NCBI GenBank assembly: GCA_017939755.1 | Contig: JAGBAJ010000042.1 | Location: 146,320-210,319 of the forward strand | Length of the DNA: 64,000 nt | Reading direction: 5' to 3' | DNA from: Clostridia bacterium | GTDB taxonomy: Bacteria; Bacillota; Clostridia; TANB77; CAG-508 | Part shown: one piece after another, positions 9,012 to 18,084 of the stretch | Layout: every line of letters begins with the position of its first letter | How positions within the stretch are numbered: the first letter of the stretch is position 1 | The notes under the pieces: generated by a model | The model's input: only the letters and a program-made list of their open reading frames with translations | Databases searched by the model: none | What the model was told of the DNA's origin: nothing | Translations under genes and position numbers: made by a program

Positions 9012-9050
9012 GCGGCGGAAATGTTTTTACAAACTTTCCGTCGTCTTTTT
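9012..9050 (+). terminator. Terminator of the 208-residue gene
   Basis: GCGGCGGAAA pairs with TTTCCGTCGT around a short loop and is followed by CTTTTT. It lies 24 bases after the stop codon. Confidence 0.85.
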
Positions 9051-9142
9051 GCTCTATTTTATTATATCTGTACCTGCTCATATTATGGCGCAATTGCCAT
9101 GCTCTTTCATTTTATGTTATTTTGGTACTTTGTTTATTAATA

Positions 9143-9179
9143 CACAAAAGTCCCCTGAAGTTTACACCTCAAGGGACTT
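9143..9179 (-). terminator. Terminator of the 105-residue gene
   Basis: On the minus strand AAGTCCCTTGAG pairs with CTTCAGGGGACTT around a short loop and is followed by TTGTG. It lies 11 bases after the stop codon at 9191. Confidence 0.75.
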
Positions 9180-9190
9180 GGCGGTCTCGG

Positions 9191-9508
9191 TTAAATTAAA
9201 TTTATATCTTCCTCCATGTCTTCGAGCAGGACACAAGAATCCCACAACTCATTCATACCCGGCTTAAATACGGGAATTTCAAAGTACAGACCAGAGTCAG
9301 AATTATGCTTGTTTCTCAAATTTCCCTTTGCAAAGTACCATCCATAAGGATAGTTTAACTCACTTGGGTCAACATGGGAAACTAAAGCCTTTGGATTCAA
9401 GCCATACGGCTCATAATCCACCACCTCAACGTACTCAGGATTGAGACCTGCAAAGGCCATCAGAGCAGCACGTTTTGTGAAATTCTGAGACTTAATAAAT
9501 TTTGCCAT
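9191..9508 (-). CDS. Unknown 105-residue protein with foreign base composition
   Basis: A small soluble protein that I do not recognise. It begins with a basic segment (MAKFIKSQNFTKRAALMAF), has a Tyr/Pro-rich middle (DYEPYGLNPKALVSHVD; LNYPYGWYFAKGN) and an acidic end. AAGGAGGTGAT lies just upstream of the ATG at 9506-9508; an in-frame GTG at 9517 falls inside that ribosome binding site and is rejected as the start. Codon use is G+C-rich like the gene at 8362, which faces it tail to tail. It has a near-perfect promoter, a structured 5' leader and its own terminator. Confidence 0.8.
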   Translation of the reverse strand: MAKFIKSQNFTKRAALMAFAGLNPEYVEVVDYEPYGLNPKALVSHVDPSELNYPYGWYFAKGNLRNKHNSDSGLYFEIPVFKPGMNELWDSCVLLEDMEEDINLI

Positions 9509-9524
9509 AGGTATCACCTCCTTG

Positions 9525-9600
9525 GCATGCTCATGCTGGACGGATCTCCAGCGTGATGCGCTAGTCGTTTACTAGCTAATTGATTCATAATCAACATGTG
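9525..9600 (-). promoter_or_regulatory. Structured 5' leader of the 105-residue gene
   Basis: Between promoter and ribosome binding site the minus strand can form two tight hairpins: GCTAGT/ACTAGC and GCTGGA/TCCAGC. Two stable stems in a leader of about 75 bases suggest control of translation or RNA stability; no known riboswitch was recognised. Confidence 0.5.
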
Positions 9601-9603
9601 TCT

Positions 9604-9632
9604 ATTATATATTATTTATAATATTATGTCAA
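9604..9632 (-). promoter_or_regulatory. Consensus promoter of the 105-residue gene
   Basis: Minus-strand TTGACA (9627-9632) and TATAAT (9604-9609) with a 17-base spacer, a perfect sigma-A consensus. Confidence 0.9.
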
Positions 9633-9726
9633 GCGTTTTTAAGTTTTATGTAAAATTGTGTAAATCTGAATAATCTATGTTTACTTTACGAAATTGCTTT
9701 TAATTAATCTTTACCTAACGGAAATT

Positions 9727-9963
9727 CTATAGAATTTTAATTAGCTCTCCCATATTTTTTCCCTGCACCTTAGGAATTTCTATTATTTCAAATTTGCTTA
9801 CCTTATCTCCAAATTGAATTTCTACTATATCTCCAACTTTTACTTCATAGCTTGGTTTAACAACTTTTCCGTTTACAGAAACCCTACCATTATCAGCAGC
9901 ATCATTTGCCACTGTTCTTCTTTTAATAACTCTAGAAACTTTTAAAAATTTATCTAATCTCAT
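9727..9963 (-). CDS. rqcP: S4-domain RNA-binding protein RqcP
   Basis: A 78-residue single S4-domain protein. The pattern MRLDKFLKVSRVIKRRTVAN, then GRVSVNGKVVKPSYEVKVGD, is that of RqcP (YabO/Hsp15 family), which binds 23S rRNA and the P-site tRNA on stalled 50S subunits and helps RqcH add alanine tails in ribosome quality control. The length is normal. AAGGTAGG precedes the ATG by about six bases. It stands alone here, with a GGGACACTGC palindrome directly upstream. Confidence 0.9.
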   Translation of the reverse strand: MRLDKFLKVSRVIKRRTVANDAADNGRVSVNGKVVKPSYEVKVGDIVEIQFGDKVSKFEIIEIPKVQGKNMGELIKIL

Positions 9964-9992
9964 ATTTTCCTACCTTCTTTAATATCTTGCTG

Positions 9993-10049
9993 TTTTGGGG
10001 ACACTGCAAAAAAAACGTGTCGGTGATATTTTTTGTAGTGTCCCTAAAA
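9993..10049. repeat. GGGACACTGC palindromic repeat
   Basis: GGGGACACTGCAAAAAA and TTTTTTGTAGTGTCCC arms face each other around a loop of about 16 bases. The same arms recur at 11410-11514, and a related pair at 48501-48613. It lies between rqcP and fprA. Confidence 0.8.
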
Positions 10050-10148
10050 ACATCTAAAAATGTTTTCCGAAATATGGAATATCCCCCATTCAAAAAAATC
10101 AGTCTTGTCCCTAATTTACATTTTATACGTCCCTATTTTATGGGGGGG

Positions 10149-10196
10149 TGTCCCCAATTTAAAAAATTTAAAATTTAACCCCGTCCCTATTTTAAA
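10149..10196 (+). repeat. CCCCGTCCC repeat unit overlapping the fprA stop
   Basis: Reads GTGTCCCC, an A+T-rich spacer, then AACCCCGTCCCTATTTTAA. It is a direct copy of the unit at 5331-5372 (opposite strand) and of the tandem units at 16495-16604. The TAG stop codon of fprA (10187-10189) lies inside it. Confidence 0.75.
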
Positions 10197-11350
10197 ATTT
10201 CTTCTGCTAGTAGATTTAGTTTAGCTACGTCAGCTTCTTTCATTGTTGATTTTATTGTTACTACTTGCTCACATATTTCTATGTTTTTCATTTGCTCTAA
10301 TGTTTCTTTCATACATCTTGCTGCTGTTGGGCCCCAAGATCCATTTTCTATAATTCCTACTTTTCTATTTTGATAATTTTTGCTTTTTAAATGATTTAGA
10401 AAATCCTGCATTGGGAAAAATACTCCTGCATCATAGCTTGCTGCTGCAAGTATTACTTTGTCATATCTAAATGCATCTTCTATTGCTTCTGCCATGTCAT
10501 CTCTTGATAAATCAGCAAATGCTACCTTTTTAGCACCTTTGTCTTTTAATATTTCTGCCATTTTCTTTGCTGCTTCCAAAGTATTTCCGTGTATTGATGC
10601 ACATGCAATAAATACTCCATCGTCTTCTGGTTTGTAGCTACTCCATATATCGTATTTATTTATATAATATTCTAGGTTTTCTTTAAGTATTGGTCCGTGT
10701 AATGGACATATCATCTTAATATCTAGTGTTGCAGCCTTTTTTAGAAGTGCTTGTACTTGCATTCCATACTTTCCAACAATGTTAAAGTAATATCTTCTTG
10801 CTTCGCATGTCCAATCTTCATCTGTATCTAAAGTTCCAAACTTACCAAATCCATCTGCAGAAAATAAGATTTTCTCACTTTGTTCATATGTAACCATTAC
10901 CTCTGGCCAGTGTACCATTGGAGCCATAAAAAATTGTAAAGTATGGTCTCCAACATTTAGGGTATCTCCTTCTTTTACCTCTACTTTTCTATTTTCTATA
11001 TCTATATCGAAAAATTGTGGTAACATATTAAATGTTTTTGCATTTCCTACAAGCTTCATTTCTGGGAATTTATCCGCTAAAATTTTAATGCTAGCTGCAT
11101 GGTCTGGCTCTAAGTGTGATATTACTAAGTATTGAACGCTTTCACCATCTAAAGCTTTATCTAAATTTTCTAGCCATTCGTTAGTTTTTCTTGAATCTAT
11201 TGTATCCATTACTACATTCATTTTATCTTTGATAAGATATGAATTGTATGATATTCCGTTTGGAACATCATATTGGCTTTCGAACAATCCTATATCTTTA
11301 TCATCTGCTCCTATATATATAATGTTTTTTGAAATTGTTGTATCTTTCAT
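10187..11350 (-). CDS. fprA: Flavodiiron protein (FprA-type A flavoprotein)
   Basis: Cytosolic enzyme that reduces O2 to water or NO to N2O in anaerobes. The N-terminal metallo-beta-lactamase-like half carries the diiron ligands H79-x-E81-x-D83-H84 (HLEPDH) and H148 in MVHWPE, with a later histidine in CPLHGPIL. The C-terminal flavodoxin-like half begins near residue 250 with GVFIACASIHGNTLEAA, the FMN phosphate loop. No rubredoxin or flavin reductase extension is present, and 387 residues is normal. It supports an anaerobic or microaerobic life style. Stop codon TAG lies inside a dispersed repeat, so the last residues may be affected by insertion. Confidence 0.93.
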   Translation of the reverse strand: MKDTTISKNIIYIGADDKDIGLFESQYDVPNGISYNSYLIKDKMNVVMDTIDSRKTNEWLENLDKALDGESVQYLVISHLEPDHAASIKILADKFPEMKLVGNAKTFNMLPQFFDIDIENRKVEVKEGDTLNVGDHTLQFFMAPMVHWPEVMVTYEQSEKILFSADGFGKFGTLDTDEDWTCEARRYYFNIVGKYGMQVQALLKKAATLDIKMICPLHGPILKENLEYYINKYDIWSSYKPEDDGVFIACASIHGNTLEAAKKMAEILKDKGAKKVAFADLSRDDMAEAIEDAFRYDKVILAAASYDAGVFFPMQDFLNHLKSKNYQNRKVGIIENGSWGPTAARCMKETLEQMKNIEICEQVVTIKSTMKEADVAKLNLLAEEILK

Positions 11351-11409
11351 AATTAATCTCTCCCTTCAGTGTGTATTCTAACACAATGTCAATGACACAT
11401 CAAGAGCCG

Positions 11410-11514
11410 TTTTAAGGGACACTGCAAAAAAACATTGCATTAAGGCAACATATTATTAGATATGAAATCGTTTAACATGTTTAATGCGATGTTTTTTTGC
11501 AGTGTCCCTTAAAA
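11410..11514. repeat. 34-base inverted repeat of the GGGACACTGC type
   Basis: Arms at 11410-11443 and 11481-11514 are complementary over 34 bases with one mismatch, including TTAAGGGACACTGC and seven consecutive A. The loop is 37 bases. It starts ten bases after the addA stop codon and could double as its terminator. The core matches 9993-10049. Confidence 0.9.
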
Positions 11515-11524
11515 CTTCTAGAAA

Positions 11525-14500
11525 TTATCCCAAAATCATCTTATTCAAGTTTACTGAATAAATATATTTCCTATTTACCTTGCGTCCTAGTGCATTTTCT
11601 AGAGCTTGCTGATATATTTCAAGCTGTCTTGAGTATTTGTTTACAAGCTGAAGCTCCTCGCCTTCTTGTACCCAGTCTGTTTTATAATCAACCAATATTA
11701 TTTCGTCGTTTTGATTTATATAGAATAAATCTATTATTCCTTGTACAAGTACATTGTCGTCTGAGCTATTTTCATATATGTCTTTTGCTTTTAAATTAAT
11801 ATAGAATGGTTGCTCTTTGTATACCTTTTTAGCATTCTTTAGCTCTTGCCATAAGCCAGACTTTGTGTATTCAACAAGCTTTTTAATGTTTATACTATCC
11901 GCTTCTAACTTGGTTATTATATTTTTGTCTACCATTTCCTGAACAAATGCTTTTATAGATTCCCAATCATAAGCTCTTGTATGATCTAATCTTTGGAAAC
12001 ATAAATGCATAATAGTACCTTTCTGGGCACTTGTTAGCTTTTGCTCTACTTCCTCGTTTAGGAATTTTGGCTTTGCCATTTCTTGTTTAACTTCTTTAGC
12101 TTTACTTTGCTCTAGCTCTTCTAGGCTAACTATACTATCTAAGTCATCAAATTCGGCGATTGCAGCATTTGCAGCTTCGCTGTTTGCAAGCTCTTTTACC
12201 TTAGTTACTGATGTCTTTGTTGGAATTACTACAGAATCCATATATCCATATAACCAATTAATCTTATTCTTTAGAGCCTGTACATCTTCTGTCTTAATAT
12301 TTCTTGATTTTTCTGATAGCTCTTTTATAATATTTCGCTCTTTAATTTTTTGCTTGCTTTTTTCAAATTCAGTTAGCAAATCTTGCTTTTTGTGTACCTC
12401 TAGCTCTATGTAATCTTTTATTGTATTTGTATTATTAAAGTATACCAGCGTTATCCAATCTAAGTATGACTTATATCTTTTAAGTATTGACTCATTTATG
12501 CCATTGCAATCAATCTTTTTGTATGTTTCTAATAGCTCCTGTTTTTCTTTAAATGATTTATCACTATCCTTTGAAATACCTGTTATTATTAGTTTTTCTT
12601 TTGCTCTTGTTAGGGCAACGTATAAAACTCTCATTTCTTCAGATAATGATTCTATCTTAGTTTGAATTTTTATTGCCTCTTTAGCCAATGTGTTGTATTC
12701 TATGCATCTTTCGTTGTTAATGTACTTTGGACCTATTCCAAGCTCTTGATGTAGCAAAATATTTTTGTTTAGGTCTTGCATGTTAAATTGCTTTCCTGTT
12801 CCGCATAAGTATACTACAGGAAATTCTAGACCTTTACTTTTGTGTATACTCATTATTCTTACAACATTCTCGTTTTCACCAATAAGTTTAGCTGACGATA
12901 AATCTCCACTGCTAGTATGAAGCTTGTCTATAAAGCTTATGAAGTTAAATAGACCTTTAAAACTTGCACTTTCATATTGTTTTGCTCTTTCAAAAAGCAT
13001 CTTTAAATTTGCTTGTCTTAATGCTCCGTTTGGCATTAACGTTACATAGTTGTAAAAACCTGTGTCTATATATATCTGCCAAATTAATTCATCAAGAGGC
13101 ATATATTTTTCCTGTGCTTGCCATCTTTTTATATTGCTCAAAAACAATGTTATCTTTGATTTTAATTTATCATCTCCATCGTATTCCTTTAATGAATTGT
13201 AGAAAGATTGCTTTTTGTTTTTTAGTCTTATTTGTACTAATTCGTTATCTGTAAATCCAGCTATTGCAGATCTAAGTACTGTTACCAAAGGTATGTCTTG
13301 CATTGGATTATCTATTATTTTTAATACAGACATTATAGTTTGTATTTCCATTGATTCCAAATACTCTGATGATACATCACTAAATACTGGTATATTAAGT
13401 TTAGCAATTTCGTTTTCGTATATTGGAGCTGTAACTGATGTAGCTCTTAGTAAAAGTGCTATGTCCTTGTATGTTACATGTCTATAATCTTTTGCTTTTC
13501 TGTCATAGACCATATAGTCACTATCTAGTAGCTCTTTTATTTTTTGAGCCGTAAATCTTGCTTCTAATACAACATCTTCTATACGATCTTGGTTTAGAGT
13601 ATCTTCATTTTCGTCATCTTCTGAACCTTTAAATACATTTATTTCTGGCTCCTTTAAATCTATAATATGAAGCTCCGTTTTCCCTGCATAATCAGTTAAA
13701 TCTGGATTTACTGGCTCCACATAATCCGCACCTAAATTTAAAAATTCTGTTTTATCGTATTTAATATCTCCAAGTCTTTTACTCATTATGTCTTCAAATA
13801 TGATATTTGTAACATCCAATATATTTGATCTACTTCTAAAGTTTTTAAATAACTGAATTTTTTGACCATTGCTTGTATCACCATTCTTTAAATTATATCT
13901 ATCATATTTTTCTAAGAATAAATTTGGACATGCCTGCCTAAATTTGTAGATGCTCTGCTTAACATCACCTACCATAAAAACATTATGTCCATTTGATACA
14001 CTCGTTAAAATATATTCTTGAACATAGTTACTATCCTGATACTCATCTATTGCAATTTCTGCAAATTTTTCTTTATATTTTTTTGCTATATCGGTTTCTT
14101 CTATGCTTCCATCTTCATTTCTTTTTACTAATATTTTTAATGCAAAATGCTCTATATCATTAAAATCTACAATATTCTTTTCTTTTTTGCTCTGTGCAAA
14201 TTTCTTAGAAAATTCAATAATAATATGCTCAATAGCTCTTAATATATCATACATATTGTAAATATTTTCGTTTGCCTCTGCTGAATTATATAATAAAATT
14301 TCCCCTACTGAGCTATCAAATTTTTTCTTTATTGAGTCTCGAACTTCTTTTGCTTTATCTTTTAATTCCATTGTAATTTTTCTATCTGTAGGCCATTTTG
14401 CCCATGTTAAAGCATTTGCTTTTTCGTATGCATTATCCCATGAATTCAAATTCTCATATACATACTCTAGGTTTACTATATCTTCACCTATAACTATTTT

Positions 14501-15238
14501 GTATTTTACTAGTTCGTCATATTTTAATAGATCTTGCTCTATCTTTTTTAAGTTAACTATATAGTCGTAAATATCTTCTTTAAGTGCTTGAAGAAGTATT
14601 TGCCCCCACTTTGTATTTGCAAAGTCTCCCCCATCTTTTAAATTGAACTTTTCTACACTTTCGTGTAGCCATTGCTCTGGGAAAGGGCTACTTTGAATAT
14701 ATCTATATATGTTTAGTAATAGCTCTTTTAAAGGTTCATCATCTCTGTAAGTTGTATATGTATTAATAAGACGTAAAAACTCTTCATCCTTATTTAAATA
14801 CTTATCTTCAAATATATCGTCTATTACCTCTTGTTTTAAAAGCTCAATTTCTGTTGTATCTGCAACCCTAAAGTTAGCTGACACATCTATTTCAAAAAAG
14901 TTGTTTCTAATAACATCAAGACAAAAAGAGTCAATTGTACAGATACTTGCTTTGTTAATTAAAATTATTTGTCTTTGTAAATTTTTATTGTCTGGAAACT
15001 CCTCCATTTTTTTATAGATTGCCTCTAAAATACGCTCCCTCATCTCGCTGGCAGCAGCATTTGTAAAAGTAACAACCAAAATTTTATCTATATCAACATT
15101 TTCGTTTATAACCTTATTTATAATTCTCTCAACCAATACTGCCGTTTTTCCACTTCCTGCAGCAGCAGCTACCAAAATATTTGAACCACTATCGTAAATA
15201 GCATCTTTTTGCTCATCTGTCCATTTAACGTCTGCCAT
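11525..15238 (-). CDS. addA: AddA helicase-nuclease subunit
   Basis: ATP-dependent UvrD-like helicase and nuclease of the AddAB complex, which resects double-strand breaks for RecA. Walker A AAGSGKT is at residues 26-32, followed by VTFTNAAASEMRERI (motif Ia) and IDEYQDS (Walker B). MSIHKSKGLEFPVVYLCG is a late helicase motif, and the C-terminal RecB-type nuclease motif reads LVDYKTDW. At 1237 residues it is full length. addB, normally directly upstream, is absent: a divergent VanW gene lies there. The promoter at 15323-15351 indicates independent transcription. Confidence 0.96.
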   Translation of the reverse strand: MADVKWTDEQKDAIYDSGSNILVAAAAGSGKTAVLVERIINKVINENVDIDKILVVTFTNAAASEMRERILEAIYKKMEEFPDNKNLQRQIILINKASICTIDSFCLDVIRNNFFEIDVSANFRVADTTEIELLKQEVIDDIFEDKYLNKDEEFLRLINTYTTYRDDEPLKELLLNIYRYIQSSPFPEQWLHESVEKFNLKDGGDFANTKWGQILLQALKEDIYDYIVNLKKIEQDLLKYDELVKYKIVIGEDIVNLEYVYENLNSWDNAYEKANALTWAKWPTDRKITMELKDKAKEVRDSIKKKFDSSVGEILLYNSAEANENIYNMYDILRAIEHIIIEFSKKFAQSKKEKNIVDFNDIEHFALKILVKRNEDGSIEETDIAKKYKEKFAEIAIDEYQDSNYVQEYILTSVSNGHNVFMVGDVKQSIYKFRQACPNLFLEKYDRYNLKNGDTSNGQKIQLFKNFRSRSNILDVTNIIFEDIMSKRLGDIKYDKTEFLNLGADYVEPVNPDLTDYAGKTELHIIDLKEPEINVFKGSEDDENEDTLNQDRIEDVVLEARFTAQKIKELLDSDYMVYDRKAKDYRHVTYKDIALLLRATSVTAPIYENEIAKLNIPVFSDVSSEYLESMEIQTIMSVLKIIDNPMQDIPLVTVLRSAIAGFTDNELVQIRLKNKKQSFYNSLKEYDGDDKLKSKITLFLSNIKRWQAQEKYMPLDELIWQIYIDTGFYNYVTLMPNGALRQANLKMLFERAKQYESASFKGLFNFISFIDKLHTSSGDLSSAKLIGENENVVRIMSIHKSKGLEFPVVYLCGTGKQFNMQDLNKNILLHQELGIGPKYINNERCIEYNTLAKEAIKIQTKIESLSEEMRVLYVALTRAKEKLIITGISKDSDKSFKEKQELLETYKKIDCNGINESILKRYKSYLDWITLVYFNNTNTIKDYIELEVHKKQDLLTEFEKSKQKIKERNIIKELSEKSRNIKTEDVQALKNKINWLYGYMDSVVIPTKTSVTKVKELANSEAANAAIAEFDDLDSIVSLEELEQSKAKEVKQEMAKPKFLNEEVEQKLTSAQKGTIMHLCFQRLDHTRAYDWESIKAFVQEMVDKNIITKLEADSINIKKLVEYTKSGLWQELKNAKKVYKEQPFYINLKAKDIYENSSDDNVLVQGIIDLFYINQNDEIILVDYKTDWVQEGEELQLVNKYSRQLEIYQQALENALGRKVNRKYIYSVNLNKMILG

Positions 15239-15322
15239 ATTTACTAATCATTCCTTCCATTGATTTTACAATTCTTTTCAAAATTTTTCTCCCTATGCCT
15301 ACCACTTTACGCATTTTTTTCA

Positions 15323-15351
15323 ATTATAAATTAAGTTAATAGTTTTTTCAA
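15323..15351 (-). promoter_or_regulatory. Promoter of addA
   Basis: Minus-strand TTGAAA (15346-15351) and TATAAT (15323-15328) with a 17-base spacer, about 85 bases before the addA start. I see no gene in the rest of the 15239-15515 gap. Confidence 0.7.
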
Positions 15352-15525
15352 TAATTTTTATTTGTTCATAATAATGTAGAATTTTGTCATACGATTTTCA
15401 TTGAATTTACATCATGCACATCTGCACATAATTTTCAAAATAATTGAATTCAAAATTCTGAATATTTTTCTCATTTAAACAAATAATAAAATATAAAATT
15501 AATTTTAAACTTATGCACTTTACAG

Positions 15526-15672
15526 AAGGGAGCTTTAGTTTGGAAGAATTATAAAAAACTTTCATAACTATGTATGCTTTGAGAGCAAAGATGCAAAAGC
15601 ATGATTTTTAGTTTGAAAATAATTAAATTTTGACAAACTATGTGTGCCTTTTAGAAAGGAATGAATTTTTTT
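15526..15672 (+). promoter_or_regulatory. Structured leader of the VanW gene, shared with the five-repeat gene
   Basis: Two tandem imperfect units each begin AGTTTG(G/A)AA and contain ACTATGT(A/G)TGC. The second unit (about 15613-15672) ends CAAACTATGTGTGCC, then CCTTTTAGAAAGG, a small hairpin that pairs the AAAGG ribosome binding site. The last 43 or so bases before and across the start are identical to the leader at 51172-51335. AGTTTG and CAAACT can pair to enclose the unit. It matches no riboswitch family I know; role in translational control is inferred. Confidence 0.6.
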
Positions 15673-16446
15673 ATGAGAAAAATTATTTTTATAGTTTTAT
15701 TTTTCCCTAGTATGTTACTATTATTTACTGGATGTCAGGATAATGATAATAAATCGAACTCATCTAATATAGACGTTAATCGAACAAGTACGTCTATTTC
15801 TAACACAACTGCCATTGATAACCAGAATCCTGTTGTTAATACAAATCCAGAATCAAATGAAGCCCCAAATCCTAACAATGAAACTAAAGAGCCACAAAAT
15901 AATAATGGAAATAATTCAGAAAATCCAACTGTAGAGCCACAAAATAATAATGAAAATAATTCAGAGAATGCAAATATAGATCCTCCTCAAAACACAGAGA
16001 CAATTGCCTCTGAATTTACAACTCAAATAAAAACAAAATCAAAAAATAGAGCAACAAATATCAGTTTAACTTGTAGCAAGATTAACGAAACAATTGTTAA
16101 ACCTGGTGAAGAATTCTCGTTTTGTGGAAAAATTGGTGTTTCAAAAGAGTCCGATGGTTATAAAAAGGCAGATGTTATAGTTGATAAGAAAGTTATTCAA
16201 GCACTTGGTGGCGGGAATTGCCAAGTAAGTACAACACTTTTTAATGCTGTTCTTGGTGCTGCAGATTTAAAGGTTACAGAGCGTCATCCACATGGAAAGA
16301 AAGTTAACTACGTTCCCGAAGGAAAAGATGCAGCTATAGCACATGGTAGCAAAGACTTTAAATTTAAAAATAATTCTAGCAAAAGTTTAAAGATTTATGC
16401 TGACTCAGATGGAAAGCAAGTTCATATAAAACTAGTGTATATTTAA
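15673..16446 (+). CDS. VanW-domain lipoprotein
   Basis: N-terminal lipoprotein signal MRKIIFIVLF followed by a hydrophobic run and the lipobox LFTGC, so it should be anchored outside the membrane. A long Asn/Glu/Pro-rich linker with repeated PQNNNENNSEN units precedes a C-terminal VanW domain: PGEEFSFCGKIG, GGGNCQVSTTLFNA, then HPHGKKVNYVPEGKDAA. VanW occurs in some vancomycin-resistance clusters but its biochemical role is unknown. I chose the second ATG (15673) because it gives a classic signal peptide and better spacing from AAAGGA than the ATG at 15661. No van genes are nearby. Confidence 0.88.
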   Translation: MRKIIFIVLFFPSMLLLFTGCQDNDNKSNSSNIDVNRTSTSISNTTAIDNQNPVVNTNPESNEAPNPNNETKEPQNNNGNNSENPTVEPQNNNENNSENANIDPPQNTETIASEFTTQIKTKSKNRATNISLTCSKINETIVKPGEEFSFCGKIGVSKESDGYKKADVIVDKKVIQALGGGNCQVSTTLFNAVLGAADLKVTERHPHGKKVNYVPEGKDAAIAHGSKDFKFKNNSSKSLKIYADSDGKQVHIKLVYI

Positions 16447-16494
16447 AATATAGCTTCACATATCTAAAGGACAATTTAAAATTGAATCTTGTCC

Positions 16495-16604
16495 CTCATT
16501 TTAAAAATCTTAAATTAATCCTTGTCCCCTATTTTAAAAATTTTAAATTTAACCCCGTCCCTTATTTTAAAAATTTTAAATTTAACCCCGTCCCTCATTT
16601 TAAG
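16495..16604 (+). repeat. Tandem 33-base repeats ending in CCCCGTCCC
   Basis: Three contiguous 33-base units (16495-16527, 16528-16560, 16561-16593) plus a partial fourth. Units 2 and 3 differ at one position; unit 1 is more diverged. Each has an A+T palindrome-like half (TTTTAAAAATTTTAAA) and ends CCCCGTCC or CCTTGTCC. No unique spacers lie between the units, so this is not a CRISPR array. Confidence 0.9.
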
Positions 16605-16663
16605 TTCTTTTTTCGGGATTGTTTTAATATACATTACTAATCAATTTGTATTGGAGGCAAATT

Positions 16664-17974
16664 ATGATACATCGACCACTTATATTAAAATTAATATATG
16701 CATTTATCGCAATTACTATTTTGTTAAGCTCTTCTCTTACTGCATACGCTATAGAGGATTATGTCTGGTCTATTTCTCCTGACGCTTTAGAAACAGCATC
16801 TCCTGACGATTCATCTGACGCAGCTTCATCAAATTCTAGTACACCAGAATCTACATCTAGTGAAAACTCTAATTCGAATGCAACCACTACACAATCTAAT
16901 TTTCTTAATTTGGAATCTGGAGCTGCTATTCTAATTGACCAAAATAGTGGTCAAGTTTTGTATGAACATAATAGTCATGAGCAATTACGACCTGCAAGTG
17001 TTACAAAGATTATGTCTCTTTTACTAATAATGGAAGCCCTTGATTCTAATCAAATTAAGTTAGATGACAAGGTTCCTTGTAGTGAAAAGGCAAGCTCTAT
17101 GGGCGGATCTCAGGTATGGCTTACCACATCTGAAAGTTTTTCTGTTGATGAAATGTTAAAATGCATTTGTGTTGTTTCTGCCAACGATTGTACTGTTGCA
17201 ATGGCTGAATACTTATGCGGTAGTACCGATGCTTTTGTTGAAAAAATGAATACAAGAGCTAAGGAACTTGGTATGAATGACACTTGTTTTAAGAATTGCC
17301 ATGGTATTGATGAAGATGGGCATGTTACCAGTAGCTACGATATTGCAATTATGTCTAGGGAGCTTCTTCAAAACCATCCAACCATTACAAATTACACAAC
17401 AATTTGGATGGATAGTATTCGCGATGGCAAATCGCAATTAGTAAGCACCAATAAACTTGTTCGAAACTATGAGGGCTGCACAGGATTAAAAACTGGATCA
17501 ACAAGCCTTGCCCTTTATAATTTATCTGCTAGTGCTACCAGAAATGATTTAAATCTTATTGCCGTTATAATGAAAGCTCCTACCACAGCACTTAGGTTTT
17601 CTGAAGCAAAAAAACTTCTTGACTATGGTTTTTCTAGCTACGAATCATGCAAACTTTCAAGCTCTATGGATGTAGTTAAGACTGTTACAATTAATCAGGG
17701 GGTTGAGAGCACCATAAACGCAGTATGCTCTGATACAAAAAATGCACTGATTAAAAAAGGTCAAGAATCAAGAATTGTTCAAGAAGTAAACATTCCTGAT
17801 AATATTTCTGCCCCCATCTCTCAGGGTGAAAAAATTGGTGAAATAAACTACTTTCTTGATGGCACACAGATTGGTAGTGTGGATATAGTTTCGGATAAAA
17901 CCATAAGAAAAATTAGCTTTATTAATATTAGCTCTCATTTACTAAAGCGTTGGTTTAGCTTACTAAGATTTTAA
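16664..17974 (+). CDS. D-alanyl-D-alanine carboxypeptidase, DacF/DacA type
   Basis: Secreted penicillin-binding protein that trims the terminal D-Ala from peptidoglycan stem peptides. A signal peptide covers residues 1-29 (ending LTAYA), followed by a Ser/Thr-rich low-complexity linker to about residue 80. The S11 peptidase domain has the catalytic SVTK at 112-115, SAN at 172-174 and KTG at 276-278. A C-terminal beta domain of the PBP5_C kind follows and the protein ends with a short hydrophobic/basic stretch that may be a membrane anchor. The ATG at 16664 has GGAGG six bases upstream; the upstream TTG is part of that region and is rejected. Confidence 0.92.
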   Translation: MIHRPLILKLIYAFIAITILLSSSLTAYAIEDYVWSISPDALETASPDDSSDAASSNSSTPESTSSENSNSNATTTQSNFLNLESGAAILIDQNSGQVLYEHNSHEQLRPASVTKIMSLLLIMEALDSNQIKLDDKVPCSEKASSMGGSQVWLTTSESFSVDEMLKCICVVSANDCTVAMAEYLCGSTDAFVEKMNTRAKELGMNDTCFKNCHGIDEDGHVTSSYDIAIMSRELLQNHPTITNYTTIWMDSIRDGKSQLVSTNKLVRNYEGCTGLKTGSTSLALYNLSASATRNDLNLIAVIMKAPTTALRFSEAKKLLDYGFSSYESCKLSSSMDVVKTVTINQGVESTINAVCSDTKNALIKKGQESRIVQEVNIPDNISAPISQGEKIGEINYFLDGTQIGSVDIVSDKTIRKISFINISSHLLKRWFSLLRF

Positions 17975-17997
17975 AATAATGGCATACCAAAGATTGC

Positions 17998-18057
17998 AAG
18001 AGGAGACAGAGATTTTTGTCACGTTTTCTATGTGTCAAACCTCTGTCCCCTCTCTTA
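17998..18057. repeat. Imperfect inverted repeat with GTC-rich arms
   Basis: GAGACAGAGATTTTTGTCAC on the left faces GTGTCAAACCTCTGTCCCC on the right. It follows the carboxypeptidase gene by about 25 bases and may act as a terminator or belong to the GGGAC-type repeats (the right arm ends CTGTCCCC). Confidence 0.6.
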
Positions 18058-18084
18058 AAACAATAGTAGGCTTATTATCATCTC

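Noticed and set aside
16495..16604. Direct repeats that might suggest a CRISPR array
   Set aside because: The 33-base units touch each other with no unique spacers, and no cas genes are nearby.
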